Shown here: positions 1 through 7,682 of the stretch, in pieces
How the letters are laid out: each line of letters starts with the position of its first letter
How positions within the stretch are numbered: position 1 is the first letter of the stretch
Assembly: GCA_026415155.1 (NCBI GenBank)
Contig: JAOAHQ010000050.1
Coordinates: 1-32,963 of the forward strand
Origin: Rhodocyclaceae bacterium
GTDB taxonomy: Bacteria > Pseudomonadota > Gammaproteobacteria > Burkholderiales > Rhodocyclaceae
Reading direction: 5' to 3'
Length of the DNA: 32,963 nucleotides
Notes under the pieces: generated by a model
Database searches by the model: none
Told to the model about the DNA's origin: nothing
Seen by the model: only the letters and a program-made list of their open reading frames with translations
Program-made: the position numbers and the translations under genes

Positions 1-475
1 AAGGGTATGGCTGTTCGCCATTTAAAGAGGTACGTGAGCTGGGTTCAAAACGTCGTGAGACAGTTTGGTCCCTATCTGCCGTGGGCGCTGGAAGTTTGCG
101 GGGGCCTGCTCCTAGTACGAGAGGACCGGAGTGGACGCACCTCTGGTGGACCGGTTGTGACGCCAGTCGCATCGCCGGGTAGCTAAGTGCGGAAGAGATA
201 AACGCTGAAAGCATCTAAGCGTGAAACTCGCCCCAAGATGAGATCTCCCCGGGGGCCGGCTTTATGCCTCTTGCAACAGGGTTGAGATGCCTCGCTTCGC
301 CGCGCGTGCGTCAGCACGCAACGCAAAGCATCCCAACCACCGCTACAAGAGACAGGGGGCATAAAGCCGGACCCCCCTGAAGGGTCGTCCAAGACCAGGA
401 CGTTGATAGGCTGGGTGTGGAAGCGCAGCAATGCGTTGAGCTAACCAGTACTAATTGCCCGTGAGGCTTGACTCT
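1..475 (+). rRNA. rrl: 23S ribosomal RNA, 3' part (5' end outside window)
   Basis: This is the 3' end of the large-subunit rRNA (domains V-VI). The sarcin-ricin loop AGTACGAGAGGACC lies at about 113-126, where elongation factors act. The closing segment GATAGGCTGGGTGTGGAAGC and the GCGTTGAGCTAACCAGTACT region match the conserved 23S end. The 3' end is placed at about 475 by comparison with the E. coli terminus. The gene begins before the window. The odd part is a long hairpin at 251-377, listed separately, at the position where E. coli helix 98 is only a short stem-loop. A 107-base spacer (476-582) with no recognisable gene separates it from 5S. Confidence 0.97.
251..377 (+). other. Expanded helix 98 hairpin inside 23S rRNA
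   Basis: Bases 251-268 (GGGGGCCGGCTTTATGCC) pair with 358-376, with one bulged A at 371. CTCTTG (268-273) can pair with CAAGAG (346-351), GGTTG (280-284) with CAACC (334-338), GATGC (286-290) with GCATC (328-332), and GCGTGC (304-309) with GCACGC (314-319) around a GTCA loop. The flanks TCTCCC and CTGAAGG correspond to both sides of E. coli helix 98, whose hairpin is about 20 nt. So roughly 100 extra bases sit at this site. Helix 98 is the site of expansion segment ES39 in eukaryotes. Whether the hairpin is kept or cut out, as intervening sequences in other 23S helices are, cannot be seen from sequence. Confidence 0.85.
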
Positions 476-582
476 ATCACCTTGAACTTAACCTCAAAGC
501 GCAGCTCGCGCCATCAATCACTCCCCACTTCACTCCTTCCGCTCCCCCATCCCTGACTCACCCTCAGGACAACTCAAGTTTC

Positions 583-701
583 AGTCTGGTGTCCATAGCG
601 AGGCGGAACCACCCCTTCCCATCCCGAACAGGACCGTGAAACACCTCCGCGCCAATGATAGTGGGCTCCCTCGCCCGCGAAAGTAGGTCAACACCAGACT
701 A
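583..701 (+). rRNA. rrf: 5S ribosomal RNA
   Basis: The gene follows the 23S gene after a 107-base spacer. The terminal helix forms between AGTCTGGTG (583-591) and CACCAGACT (692-700). The internal CCATCCCGAACAGGACCGTG and CGCCAATGATAGTG segments are the conserved loop B/C and helix IV regions. Length is about 118 nt, normal for 5S. It is the last gene of the rRNA operon; a terminator follows at 721. Confidence 0.95.
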
Positions 702-720
702 CCCCCTCACACACATACAA

Positions 721-751
721 ACGCCCCAGATCAAATGTCTGGGGCGTTTTT
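721..751 (+). terminator. Rho-independent terminator of the rRNA operon
   Basis: A perfect 10-bp inverted repeat ACGCCCCAGA / TCTGGGGCGT with a 7-nt loop is followed by a run of five T. It lies 20 bases after the 5S end and 32 bases before accA, so it separates the rRNA operon from accA. Confidence 0.93.
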
Positions 752-782
752 GCTTCGAATGGCAGAGTAGAATGCGCGCGCT

Positions 783-1751
783 ATGAAAATGACTTTTCTG
801 GATTTCGAGCAGCCGATCGCCGAGCTCGAATCGAAAATCGAGGAATTACGCTTCGTCCAGGACGATTCGGCCGTCGATATCTCCGACGAGATCGGCCGGC
901 TCGAAGCGAAGAGCGCAGCACTCCTTAAGGATATTTACGCCAAGCTGACTCCCTGGCAAATCGCGCAGGTCGCTCGCCATCCGCAACGGCCCTACACTCT
1001 CGATTACATCGGGCACATCTTTACCGACTTCGTTGAGCTGCATGGCGACCGCGCGTTTGCCGACGATGCGGCAATCGTCGGTGGGCTAGCGCGCTTCAAC
1101 GGTCAGTCGTGCGTCGTGATCGGCCATCAGAAAGGCCGTGACACGAAGGAGAAGATTCAGCGCAATTTCGGCATGCCGCGCCCCGAGGGTTATCGCAAGG
1201 CGTTACGGCTGATGCGGCTAGCCGAGAAGTTCGGCATGCCGGTCTTTACCTTCATCGATACCCCGGGCGCTTATCCCGGCATCGGGGCCGAGGAGCGTGG
1301 GCAGTCGGAGGCGATCGGCCGGAATCTCTACGAGATGGCAGAACTCAAGGTGCCCTTGATCTGCACCGTGATTGGCGAGGGCGGCTCAGGCGGCGCACTC
1401 GCGATCGCGGCTGGTGATGTCGTCTTGATGCTGCAGTATGCGACCTATTCGGTGATCTCACCCGAAGGCTGTGCTTCGATTCTCTGGAAGAGCGCCGAGC
1501 GGGCGCCAGAGGCGGCCGAGACGCTCGGCATCACCGCTTCGCGCCTGAAGACCTTGGGGCTCGTCGATCGCGTCGTCAATGAACCCGTCGGCGGAGCGCA
1601 TCGCGACCCACGCGCTGCAGCGCAATCGCTCAAGAAGGCTTTGCAGGATGCCTTGCGGCAGTTGCAGGGCTTGTCGGCCGATGAGCTCGTCGAGCGCCGT
1701 TACGGGCGCTTGATGAGTTATGGCAAATTCAAGGAAGTCGCTCGTCACTGA
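783..1751 (+). CDS. accA: Acetyl-CoA carboxylase carboxyltransferase subunit alpha
   Basis: AccA (322 aa; E. coli 319) works with AccD to move the carboxyl group from carboxybiotin to acetyl-CoA, giving malonyl-CoA for fatty acid synthesis in the cytoplasm. The N-terminus [13 protein letters not shown] (residues 4-16) is the family hallmark. The crotonase-fold core includes [18 protein letters not shown] (about 157-174) and [15 protein letters not shown] (about 198-212), the oxyanion/CoA region. The start at 783 keeps M-K-M; a second in-frame ATG at 789 is equally possible, and neither has a clear Shine-Dalgarno. A TAGAAT hexamer at 768-773 could be a -10 box, which would make the mRNA nearly leaderless. 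tilS overlaps its last 32 bases, suggesting translational coupling. Confidence 0.96.
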   Translation: MKMTFLDFEQPIAELESKIEELRFVQDDSAVDISDEIGRLEAKSAALLKDIYAKLTPWQIAQVARHPQRPYTLDYIGHIFTDFVELHGDRAFADDAAIVGGLARFNGQSCVVIGHQKGRDTKEKIQRNFGMPRPEGYRKALRLMRLAEKFGMPVFTFIDTPGAYPGIGAEERGQSEAIGRNLYEMAELKVPLICTVIGEGGSGGALAIAAGDVVLMLQYATYSVISPEGCASILWKSAERAPEAAETLGITASRLKTLGLVDRVVNEPVGGAHRDPRAAAQSLKKALQDALRQLQGLSADELVERRYGRLMSYGKFKEVARH

Positions 1752-2700
1752 AACATCGGCAGCACGGCTTGCCGACAGGGTGGCCGACTGTCTCGATCGC
1801 CATGTGCGGCCTCAAGAGCGCCTCGTCTTGGGCTTATCCGGCGGTGTCGATTCCGTTTGCTTGCTGCATGCGCTCAGCCAATGCCGAGCCGGGCGGGACT
1901 TTCATCTCACCGCTGTGCATGTCCATCATGGGCTGAGCCCCAATGCCGACCGTTGGGCGGCCTTTTGCGAGGCGCTCTGCCTTCGCTACGACGTTCCTTT
2001 CAATTGCGTGCGTGTCGAGGTTGAGCGCGGCACGGGTGAGGGTCTCGAGGCCGCGGCGCGCCGGGCGCGTCATGCGGCGCTGGCGAGGAGCGGAGCCGAT
2101 TGGATCTTGCTCGCGCACCATCGCGATGATCAGGCCGAGACGCTGCTCTTCAATCTGCTGCGCGGTGCGGGGCTGGCGGGCGCCGCGGCGATGCGGATGC
2201 ATCGCGGCCGGCTGCTGCGGCCTTGGCTTGCCGTGGGACGCAGCGAAATCCTCGAGTATGCCCAGGAGCATGGGCTTGAGTGGATCGAGGACGAGAGCAA
2301 TGCGGACGTGCGCCATACGCGCAATTTCCTGCGTCATGAGGTGATTCCCCGCCTCGCGCGGCGCTTTCCCGCCGCCGTTAAGAATCTCGCTGCTGCGGCG
2401 GGACGTTTTGCCGAAGCCCAAGAGCTGCTCGATGAGCTGGCGCGGCTCGATCTCGGCCAGCACTGCGATTTCCCGGTCAGTGTCGCTCGGCTCGCGGCGT
2501 TGAGCGAAGCGCGCGCGCGCAATGCCTTGCGCTTTTTGCTTGCCCGTCAGGCGGTGATGGTGCCGAGCGATGCGAGGCTGCACGAGGCCGTGCGGCAATT
2601 GCTGACGGCAGCGCCCGACCGTCATCCCTCGATCCCATTGGGCCGTCATCGCCTCATCCGGCGGCGCGGCATGATCTATCTCGAATCCCTCGAACCGTAG
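1720..2700 (+). CDS. tilS: tRNA(Ile)-lysidine synthase, short form
   Basis: TilS uses ATP and lysine to convert C34 of the CAU-anticodon tRNA-Ile to lysidine, so that it reads AUA. The PP-loop SGGVDS is at residues 40-45, and [23 protein letters not shown] (about 132-154) and a [13 protein letters not shown] segment (about 200-212) follow, all typical. At 326 aa it is about 100 residues shorter than E. coli TilS (432). It ends just after the substrate-binding domain ([20 protein letters not shown]), so the usual C-terminal domain is missing; Aquifex TilS is also short. The start overlaps accA by 32 bases. Its 3' end overlaps the convergent response regulator by 25 bases, so the shortening may come from rearrangement or may be lineage-typical. 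Confidence 0.93.
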   Translation: MANSRKSLVTETSAARLADRVADCLDRHVRPQERLVLGLSGGVDSVCLLHALSQCRAGRDFHLTAVHVHHGLSPNADRWAAFCEALCLRYDVPFNCVRVEVERGTGEGLEAAARRARHAALARSGADWILLAHHRDDQAETLLFNLLRGAGLAGAAAMRMHRGRLLRPWLAVGRSEILEYAQEHGLEWIEDESNADVRHTRNFLRHEVIPRLARRFPAAVKNLAAAAGRFAEAQELLDELARLDLGQHCDFPVSVARLAALSEARARNALRFLLARQAVMVPSDARLHEAVRQLLTAAPDRHPSIPLGRHRLIRRRGMIYLESLEP

Positions 2701-3293
2701 GCAGCGAGCCGCTGGGCGAGCTCGACGGCGGAGCGCACGCCCATCTTCTCGAAGATGCGCGCACGGTGGGCTTCGACGGTGCGCATGGCGATCGAGAGTT
2801 CGTCGGCGATCACCTTGTTGAGCTTGCCGGCGAGGATTGCGGCCATCACTTCGCGCTCGCGTTCGGTCAGGGTGGCTAAACGTTCCTCGATCTCGGCCCG
2901 CAGGCCGTCCCGCCAGCGCCGACTTTCGTCGAGTTTGAGCGCCTCGATGACGCGGTCGGCGAGCTCGTTGTCGTTGAAGGGCTTTTCGATGAAGTCGAAG
3001 GCGCCTTGCTTCAAGGCCTTGACCGCCTGCGGCACGTCGCCGTGACCAGTCAGGAAGATCACCGGCAGCGCACAGCCGCGCGCGCGCAACACATCGAAGA
3101 GCTCGAGCCCGGTCATGCCGCTCATGCGGATGTCGAGAATCAGACAGCCGCTCATCTCGGGCCGATAGTCGGCAAGAAAGGCCTCGGCCGAAGGCCAGGC
3201 GGCCGCGGCGATGCCACGGGTGCGCAAGAGCCACAACAGGGCGTCGCGGATCGCCGCATCGTCATCGACGAGATGGGCTTGTCCCGTGCTCAT
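2676..3293 (-). CDS. FixJ/TtrR-family response regulator (receiver + LuxR HTH)
   Basis: This 205-aa transcription regulator is the probable partner of the kinase encoded just upstream. The receiver has paired acids DDD at 10-12, phosphoacceptor D54 (LILDIRM), T82 and K104 (FIEKPF). The LuxR/FixJ-type helix-turn-helix spans about 139-187 (LTEREREVMAAILAG...NKVIADELSIAMRTVEAHRARIFEKM). Its ATG overlaps the kinase TGA (ATGA), and it is the last gene of the liv operon. A likely target is the liv promoter or genes for breakdown of the transported compound; this is inference. The linker codons for RRWRDGL carry a copy of the dispersed repeat (2902-2926). Confidence 0.92.
   Translation of the reverse strand: MSTGQAHLVDDDAAIRDALLWLLRTRGIAAAAWPSAEAFLADYRPEMSGCLILDIRMSGMTGLELFDVLRARGCALPVIFLTGHGDVPQAVKALKQGAFDFIEKPFNDNELADRVIEALKLDESRRWRDGLRAEIEERLATLTEREREVMAAILAGKLNKVIADELSIAMRTVEAHRARIFEKMGVRSAVELAQRLAAYGSRDSR
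2902..2926 (+). repeat. Dispersed coding repeat, copy A
   Basis: This 25-bp copy has on the minus strand the core GGCGCTGGCGGGACGGC, preceded by AAAGTC and followed by CT. It is identical over 23 bp to copies B (13802-13824) and C (25554-25576), and 24/25 to copy E (21711-21735). It lies in the interdomain linker of the FixJ-type regulator and is read there as SRRWRDGL. Confidence 0.8.
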
Positions 3294-5287
3294 GCGGCTG
3301 TGATGGGCAGACTGATGTGAAAGATGCTGCCCCCTAGCGGGTTGGCTTCGAACCAGAGGCGGCCGCGGTGCGCTTCGACGACCGAGCGGCAGATGTTGAG
3401 GCCGACGCCTAGCCCTTCAGGCTTGGTCGTGTAGAAGGGTTCGAACAGCAAGGCGGCATCCTCTTTGGAAATGCCACAGCCGCGATCGGCCACCCAAAGG
3501 TGCATCTGTTCGCCTTCGCGCCGCGCACCGATGAGGAGCACGCGCTCGGCAGGCGGGGTCTGCCGCATTGCCTCGAGGCCATTTTTCATCAGATTGAAGA
3601 GCGCTTGGCCGAGCAGGACGCGGTCGGCTGCCAAGGTCGGCAAATCGCTCGCGATCTCGGTGACGATGCCGATCTTGTGGCGACGCGCTTCGGCTTCGAT
3701 GAGGACGACGAGATCGGTGATCAATGCCGAAAGATCGCAAGGCTCCGATTTCGGCTCGTGGCGGCGGGCGAATTCGTAGATGCGGCGGATGATGCGGCCG
3801 GCCCGCTGCGCCTGCTCCAAGCATTTCGCGAGCGCCGCGTCGATGGCGGCGACATCGAGGTGGCCGGCGGCGAGCAGATTGCGGCAGCCGGTCGCGTAAC
3901 CAGCAATGGCGGAGAGCGGCTGGTTGAGTTCGTGGGCGAGACTGGAGGCCATCTCGCCCATCGTAATGAGACGGGCGCTCGCCTGCAAGCGTTCTTCCTG
4001 CTGACGGGCAAGTTCCGCGCTGCGCTTTCTTTCTGTGATGTCGACCACCGAGCCCATCCAGCCGGTATGTCTGCCCTCGCCGTCGATCAGGGGGGCTTCG
4101 TGGATCAGCGCATCGAAGATCTCGCCATTGCGGCGCTTTAATTTGATCTCGAAACCTTCGAGCGGTGCTTCGCCGGCGAGCACCTTGGCGTGCATGGCGC
4201 GCGTCTCGTCCAGGTATTCGTCGGCCCAATAAGGCATGGGTGGACGCCGGCCGATGAGTTCCTCGGCCGGCCAGCCGACCATGCGGCAAAAGGCGGGATT
4301 GACATAGGTAATCATGCCATCGAGGGTGCGGGCGCGTAAGCCTGTTTGCACCGAATCTTCCATCGCCTTGCGGAAGGCGACCTCGCTTTGCAGGGCCGCT
4401 TCGGCGGCAAGGCGCCGCTGCATGTCGCGGCGCAACACCCAGAGGCTGACTAGCACCAGCGCGGCAAGCAGCACGAGGGCGGCGGCGATCAGCCGCCCCG
4501 CAAGCGGCTGGGGCGCTTTGTAGGGGATCGCCTCGAGGATCAGGCCCTGGCCGGGCGGGTCGAGGGGAATCTGGTAGGCGTTTTCGACGACGACGTCGCC
4601 AAACTTCGTGCGCGTGGCGAGCACCCGGCCAGCCGCATCGAGAAGGGCAATACGGTAACGCTCAGCAAGCCACCAGGGCGTGGCGGCCTCGATGAGGCGC
4701 GGCAGCGAATAGATGCCGACGGCCGTGGCGGCGTGCCGGCCTTCGCGAAAGAGTGGTACATGGACTTCGAGCTGCCAGCGCCCTCCCTCGGCGAGGGTAG
4801 GGGGCGCATAGACGGGAGCCTTCAGCGAACGGGCGAGGGCCTGGGTTTCGGCTGAAAACCCGGCCGATCCCCCGGCGCCGAGCGGAGGGTGGGCATGGCG
4901 CGCGCGTCCGTCGGCATCGAGCCAGACGATCTGCACGAGGCCGGTGTCATCGTTGATCAGCGTGCGGGCATGGGCTTCGAAGAAATCCGCGGCGTCGCCG
5001 CGTGATGCATCGAGCCGGCCGAGCAGCTCAGCATTGTGCTCGAGGGTGAAACGCAGGTTCTGCTCAAGCCACAGCATGTCGCTGATGAGGCTTGCGCGCT
5101 GCGCCTCGCGGTCGCTCCTTTCGAGATAGACGAGGAGGAGGATCACGGCCGCGACGAAGAGTAGGAAAGCGAGGCGCGGCAGCCACCACAGGCCGCGTCC
5201 CAGCCTCGTCGCGGGATAGTGCGTTGGCGTCCCGCCTGGGAAGGAATGACCCGTAAAAGTCTGTGCTGGCGGGACGGCCTTTTTCAT
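3290..5287 (-). CDS. Membrane PAS sensor histidine kinase (DctB/FixL-like)
   Basis: The 665-aa kinase has TM1 at about 37-55, a periplasmic region of about 200 residues (Cache-like by size and placement), and TM2 at about 264-286. A PAS domain follows at about 300-420 (GMITYVNPAFCRMVGWPAEE; PAC end GSVVDITERKR). The H-box is SSLAHELNQPLSAI with H452, the N-box NLMKNGLEA is near 565-573, and the ATP lid includes DRGCGI (601-606) and TTKPEGLGVGL. The HELNQPL form is typical of FixL/DctB-type kinases. The ATG lies directly after the livF stop and its TGA overlaps the regulator start, so it is transcribed with the transporter and probably senses its substrate outside the membrane. Residues 3-21 before TM1 are encoded by a palindromic repeat element. 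Confidence 0.92.
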   Translation of the reverse strand: MKKAVPPAQTFTGHSFPGGTPTHYPATRLGRGLWWLPRLAFLLFVAAVILLLVYLERSDREAQRASLISDMLWLEQNLRFTLEHNAELLGRLDASRGDAADFFEAHARTLINDDTGLVQIVWLDADGRARHAHPPLGAGGSAGFSAETQALARSLKAPVYAPPTLAEGGRWQLEVHVPLFREGRHAATAVGIYSLPRLIEAATPWWLAERYRIALLDAAGRVLATRTKFGDVVVENAYQIPLDPPGQGLILEAIPYKAPQPLAGRLIAAALVLLAALVLVSLWVLRRDMQRRLAAEAALQSEVAFRKAMEDSVQTGLRARTLDGMITYVNPAFCRMVGWPAEELIGRRPPMPYWADEYLDETRAMHAKVLAGEAPLEGFEIKLKRRNGEIFDALIHEAPLIDGEGRHTGWMGSVVDITERKRSAELARQQEERLQASARLITMGEMASSLAHELNQPLSAIAGYATGCRNLLAAGHLDVAAIDAALAKCLEQAQRAGRIIRRIYEFARRHEPKSEPCDLSALITDLVVLIEAEARRHKIGIVTEIASDLPTLAADRVLLGQALFNLMKNGLEAMRQTPPAERVLLIGARREGEQMHLWVADRGCGISKEDAALLFEPFYTTKPEGLGVGLNICRSVVEAHRGRLWFEANPLGGSIFHISLPITAA
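5226..5280 (-). repeat. Palindromic repeat element in kinase N-terminus (copy D)
   Basis: On the plus strand 5256-5280 matches copy A in 23 of 25 bases (core GTGCTGGCGGGACGGC). An inverted arm GGCGTCCCGCC (5226-5236) pairs with GGCGGGACGGC (5268-5278) with one mismatch, giving a palindromic element of about 53 bp. It encodes residues 3-21 of the histidine kinase (AVPPAQTFTG...), upstream of the first membrane segment, as an in-frame N-terminal addition. Only this copy shows both arms clearly. Confidence 0.75.
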
Positions 5288-5998
5288 CTAAAGCCCCAAA
5301 TAGCGATGCCAGAGGCCGTGATCTGCCGCCAGCGCCGCTGAATCGCCTTGCCAGACGACGCGGCCCTTTTCGATGATCGTGTGATGGTCGGCAAGCTCAA
5401 TGAGCCGCTCGACATACTTGTCGATGATGAGGATGGTTTGCCCCACCTCGCGCAAGGCGGCAAGACACCGCCAGATCTCCTCGCGCACGAGGGGGGCGAG
5501 GCCCTCGGTCGCCTCGTCGAGGATCAATAGGCGCGGATTCGTCGAAAGCGCCCGGCCGATCGCGAGCATCTGCTGCTCGCCGCCGGAGAGCTCGCTGCCG
5601 AGATGGTGCTGCCGTTCGGCAAGCTGCGGGAAGAAGGCAAACACCTTGGCGGGCGTCCAGGGGTTCTTGGCGCCGCAGCGATTGTCGGCAAAGGCGACGA
5701 GGTGCTCTTTGACGGTCAGGTTTGGAAAGACTTGGCGGCCTTCGGGGACGAGGCCGATCCCAAGCCGAGCGATCTGATGGGGCGGCATGCCGGCGATCGC
5801 CATGCCTGAAAAGCGAAGCTGCCCGCCACGCGGGGGCAAGAGGCCGCAGATCGCCCGCACTGTCGTTGTCTTGCCCATGCCGTTTCTGCCCAAGAGGGTG
5901 GCGACCTCGCCGGGGCGGATCGCAAGCGTGATGTTGAAAAGCACCTGGCTTTCGCCATAGGCGGCGGCAAGGGCCTCGATTTCGAGCAAGGGGGTCAT
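5288..5998 (-). CDS. livF: Branched-chain amino acid-type ABC transporter ATP-binding protein LivF
   Basis: This 236-aa cytoplasmic ATPase (E. coli LivF 237) belongs to the HAAT family importer. Walker A is GRNGMGKTT (about 37-45), the signature is LSGGEQQM, Walker B is LLILDEATEGLAP, and the PEGRQVFPNLTVKEH segment is typical of LivF. The frame is open upstream, but the conserved start MTPLLEIEALAAAYG and the ATGA overlap with livG fix the ATG at 5998. The kinase start codon follows its stop without a gap. The substrate could be a branched-chain amino acid, amide, urea-like or aromatic compound; the ATPase does not decide this. Confidence 0.94.
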   Translation of the reverse strand: MTPLLEIEALAAAYGESQVLFNITLAIRPGEVATLLGRNGMGKTTTVRAICGLLPPRGGQLRFSGMAIAGMPPHQIARLGIGLVPEGRQVFPNLTVKEHLVAFADNRCGAKNPWTPAKVFAFFPQLAERQHHLGSELSGGEQQMLAIGRALSTNPRLLILDEATEGLAPLVREEIWRCLAALREVGQTILIIDKYVERLIELADHHTIIEKGRVVWQGDSAALAADHGLWHRYLGL

Positions 5999-6753
5999 GC
6001 GCGCTCCTCCCCGAGATAGGCGCGCCGCACAGCGGGATCGGCGCGTACCGTTTCTGGCGTGCCCGTCGTGAGGATACGGCCCTCGACGAGCACCGAGAGG
6101 CGGTCGGCGAGCTTGAAGACGACCTCCATGTCGTGCTCGATGAGCAGCATGGTGAGTTTCCCTTTCAATGCGGCGAGCAGATGCGTCATGCGCTCGGCTT
6201 CCTCGGGCCCCAGGCCTGCCATCGGCTCGTCGAGCAAAAGGATGCGCGGCCGCGTGGCGAGCGCCATCGCGAGCTCCAGCGCGCGCCGCTCGCCATAGGC
6301 GAGTTCGCGCGCCAAGCAGCCGGCCTGCTCGGCGAGGCCCACCTGGCCCAGCCATTCCTCGGCTTCCTCGATCATCCAGACCTCGGCGCTCGCGGGCCGC
6401 CAGAAGCGGAAACTGCTGCCGGCATCGCTGCGCCTTCCTTGCACCGCGAGGCGCACGTTCTCGAGCGCGGTGAGCTCGCTGAACACCTGGCTGATCTGGA
6501 AAGAGCGCGTGATGCCCATAGCGACGCGTTCGTGCATTGATCGCGCCGTGATGTCACGGCCAGCGAGCCGCAGGCGCCCCGCGTCGGGCCGCAGGCTGCC
6601 GGAGACGAGGTGGATCAGCGTCGTCTTGCCGGCGCCATTGGGGCCGATCAGCGCATGCAATTCGTGCTCGGCGAGCGCGAGATCGACGCCATTCGTTGCC
6701 CAAACGCCGCCGAAATGTTTCTTGAGGCCGATGGCTTCGAGCAGCGCCGTCAT
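5995..6753 (-). CDS. livG: Branched-chain amino acid-type ABC transporter ATP-binding protein LivG
   Basis: This second ATPase of the importer is 252 aa (E. coli LivG 255). Walker A GPNGAGKTT is at about 37-45. RSFQISQVFSELTALENVRLA is the LivG-type Q-loop region, the signature is LAYGERRALELAMAL, and Walker B is ILLLDEPMAGL. LLIEHDMEVVFKLADRLSVL carries the switch histidine. The Q-loop and ERR-type signature distinguish LivG from LivF. It has ATGA overlaps with livM upstream and livF downstream. Confidence 0.94.
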   Translation of the reverse strand: MTALLEAIGLKKHFGGVWATNGVDLALAEHELHALIGPNGAGKTTLIHLVSGSLRPDAGRLRLAGRDITARSMHERVAMGITRSFQISQVFSELTALENVRLAVQGRRSDAGSSFRFWRPASAEVWMIEEAEEWLGQVGLAEQAGCLARELAYGERRALELAMALATRPRILLLDEPMAGLGPEEAERMTHLLAALKGKLTMLLIEHDMEVVFKLADRLSVLVEGRILTTGTPETVRADPAVRRAYLGEERA

Positions 6754-7682
6754 CCGCGCCTCCTTTTGCCCGCGAGCCCCGCGAGCCCCGCGGGGGCGAA
6801 CGAGATCACGGCCAGCAGCGCGAGGCCGACATAAAGATGGCTATGCTCGGTGAAAAGCGCGAGCGCCTCTTCGAGCCCCAACAGCGCCGCGGCGCCGAAC
6901 AGGCCGCCATAGCGATGGCCGACGCCGCCGAGAATCACCATCACGAGCAGCAGGCCCGATTGCGTCCAATAAAGCATCGCGGGACTTGCCATGCCGTTTT
7001 GGTTGGCGAGCAGCGCCCCCGCGAGCCCCGCGACGGCCGCGCCGATGACGAAGCAGGCGAGCTGGAGTGCCCGCACCGGATAACCGAGCGCCTCCATGCG
7101 CAACGGGTTTTGCCGTACGCCGGCGAGCGCGTGGCCAAAGCGCGAGGCGGCCAAGCGCTTCAACCCGTAGAGGCTCGCGGCGAGCAGGCCGAGGGCGACC
7201 CAGTAGAGCGTGGCATCCTCGGCCAGATCGAAGGGGGCGAGCGTCGAGCGCTGCGCGAGCGGCAGGCCATCTTCCCCGCCGGCGAGCTTGAACGAGACGA
7301 CCGTGTAATAGATCATCTGGGCGAAGGCGAGCGTGATCATGATGAAATAGACGCCGCGCGTGCGCAGCGAGACGAGGCCGATCGCAAAGGCGGTGAGCGC
7401 CGCCAAGGCCATCGCCAGCGGCCAGGCGAGCCAGGCCGAGGAGAGGCCGGCTTGCATGGCGAGCGCGACGACATAGGCACCGAGGCCGAAGAAGGCGGCG
7501 TGGCCGAAGGCGACCAGGCCGCCGTAACCCACGACGAAATTGAGGCTCGTCGCGGCGAGCGCAAAGATCAGGACGCGCGTCGCGAAGCCGATGTAGTAGG
7601 CCTCGCCGAGGCTATCGAGCAGCCAAGGCATGGCCAGCGCTGCGCCCCAGAGCAGCGGTTCGAAGGGAATCTTCCGGCTCAT
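6750..7682 (-). CDS. livM: Branched-chain amino acid-type ABC transporter permease LivM
   Basis: This 310-aa inner-membrane permease has the conserved family segment LNFVVGYGGLVAFGHAAFFGLGAY at about 47-70 and many hydrophobic helices. The coupling region toward the C-terminus includes GHALAGVRQNPLRMEALGYPVRALQLACFVIGAAVAGLAGAL. The start MSRKIPFEP at 7682 was chosen because it makes an ATGA overlap with livH; the frame stays open further upstream but that part is out of family. The C-terminus (SFAPAGLAGLAGKRRRG) is normal for LivM. Confidence 0.93.
   Translation of the reverse strand: MSRKIPFEPLLWGAALAMPWLLDSLGEAYYIGFATRVLIFALAATSLNFVVGYGGLVAFGHAAFFGLGAYVVALAMQAGLSSAWLAWPLAMALAALTAFAIGLVSLRTRGVYFIMITLAFAQMIYYTVVSFKLAGGEDGLPLAQRSTLAPFDLAEDATLYWVALGLLAASLYGLKRLAASRFGHALAGVRQNPLRMEALGYPVRALQLACFVIGAAVAGLAGALLANQNGMASPAMLYWTQSGLLLVMVILGGVGHRYGGLFGAAALLGLEEALALFTEHSHLYVGLALLAVISFAPAGLAGLAGKRRRG

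Noticed and set aside
251-377. Long inverted repeat considered as an insertion sequence or MITE in the rRNA gene
   Set aside because: No target-site duplication is apparent and the stem replaces helix 98 exactly, so an rRNA expansion is the simpler reading.
183-431. Open frame on the minus strand across the 23S 3' end
   Set aside because: It lies entirely within conserved rRNA and its hairpin expansion; no protein family features.
1834-3234. Long minus-strand open frame over tilS and the regulator
   Set aside because: It is an Arg/Ala-rich shadow typical of high-GC sequence, while tilS and the regulator in other frames have clear family motifs.
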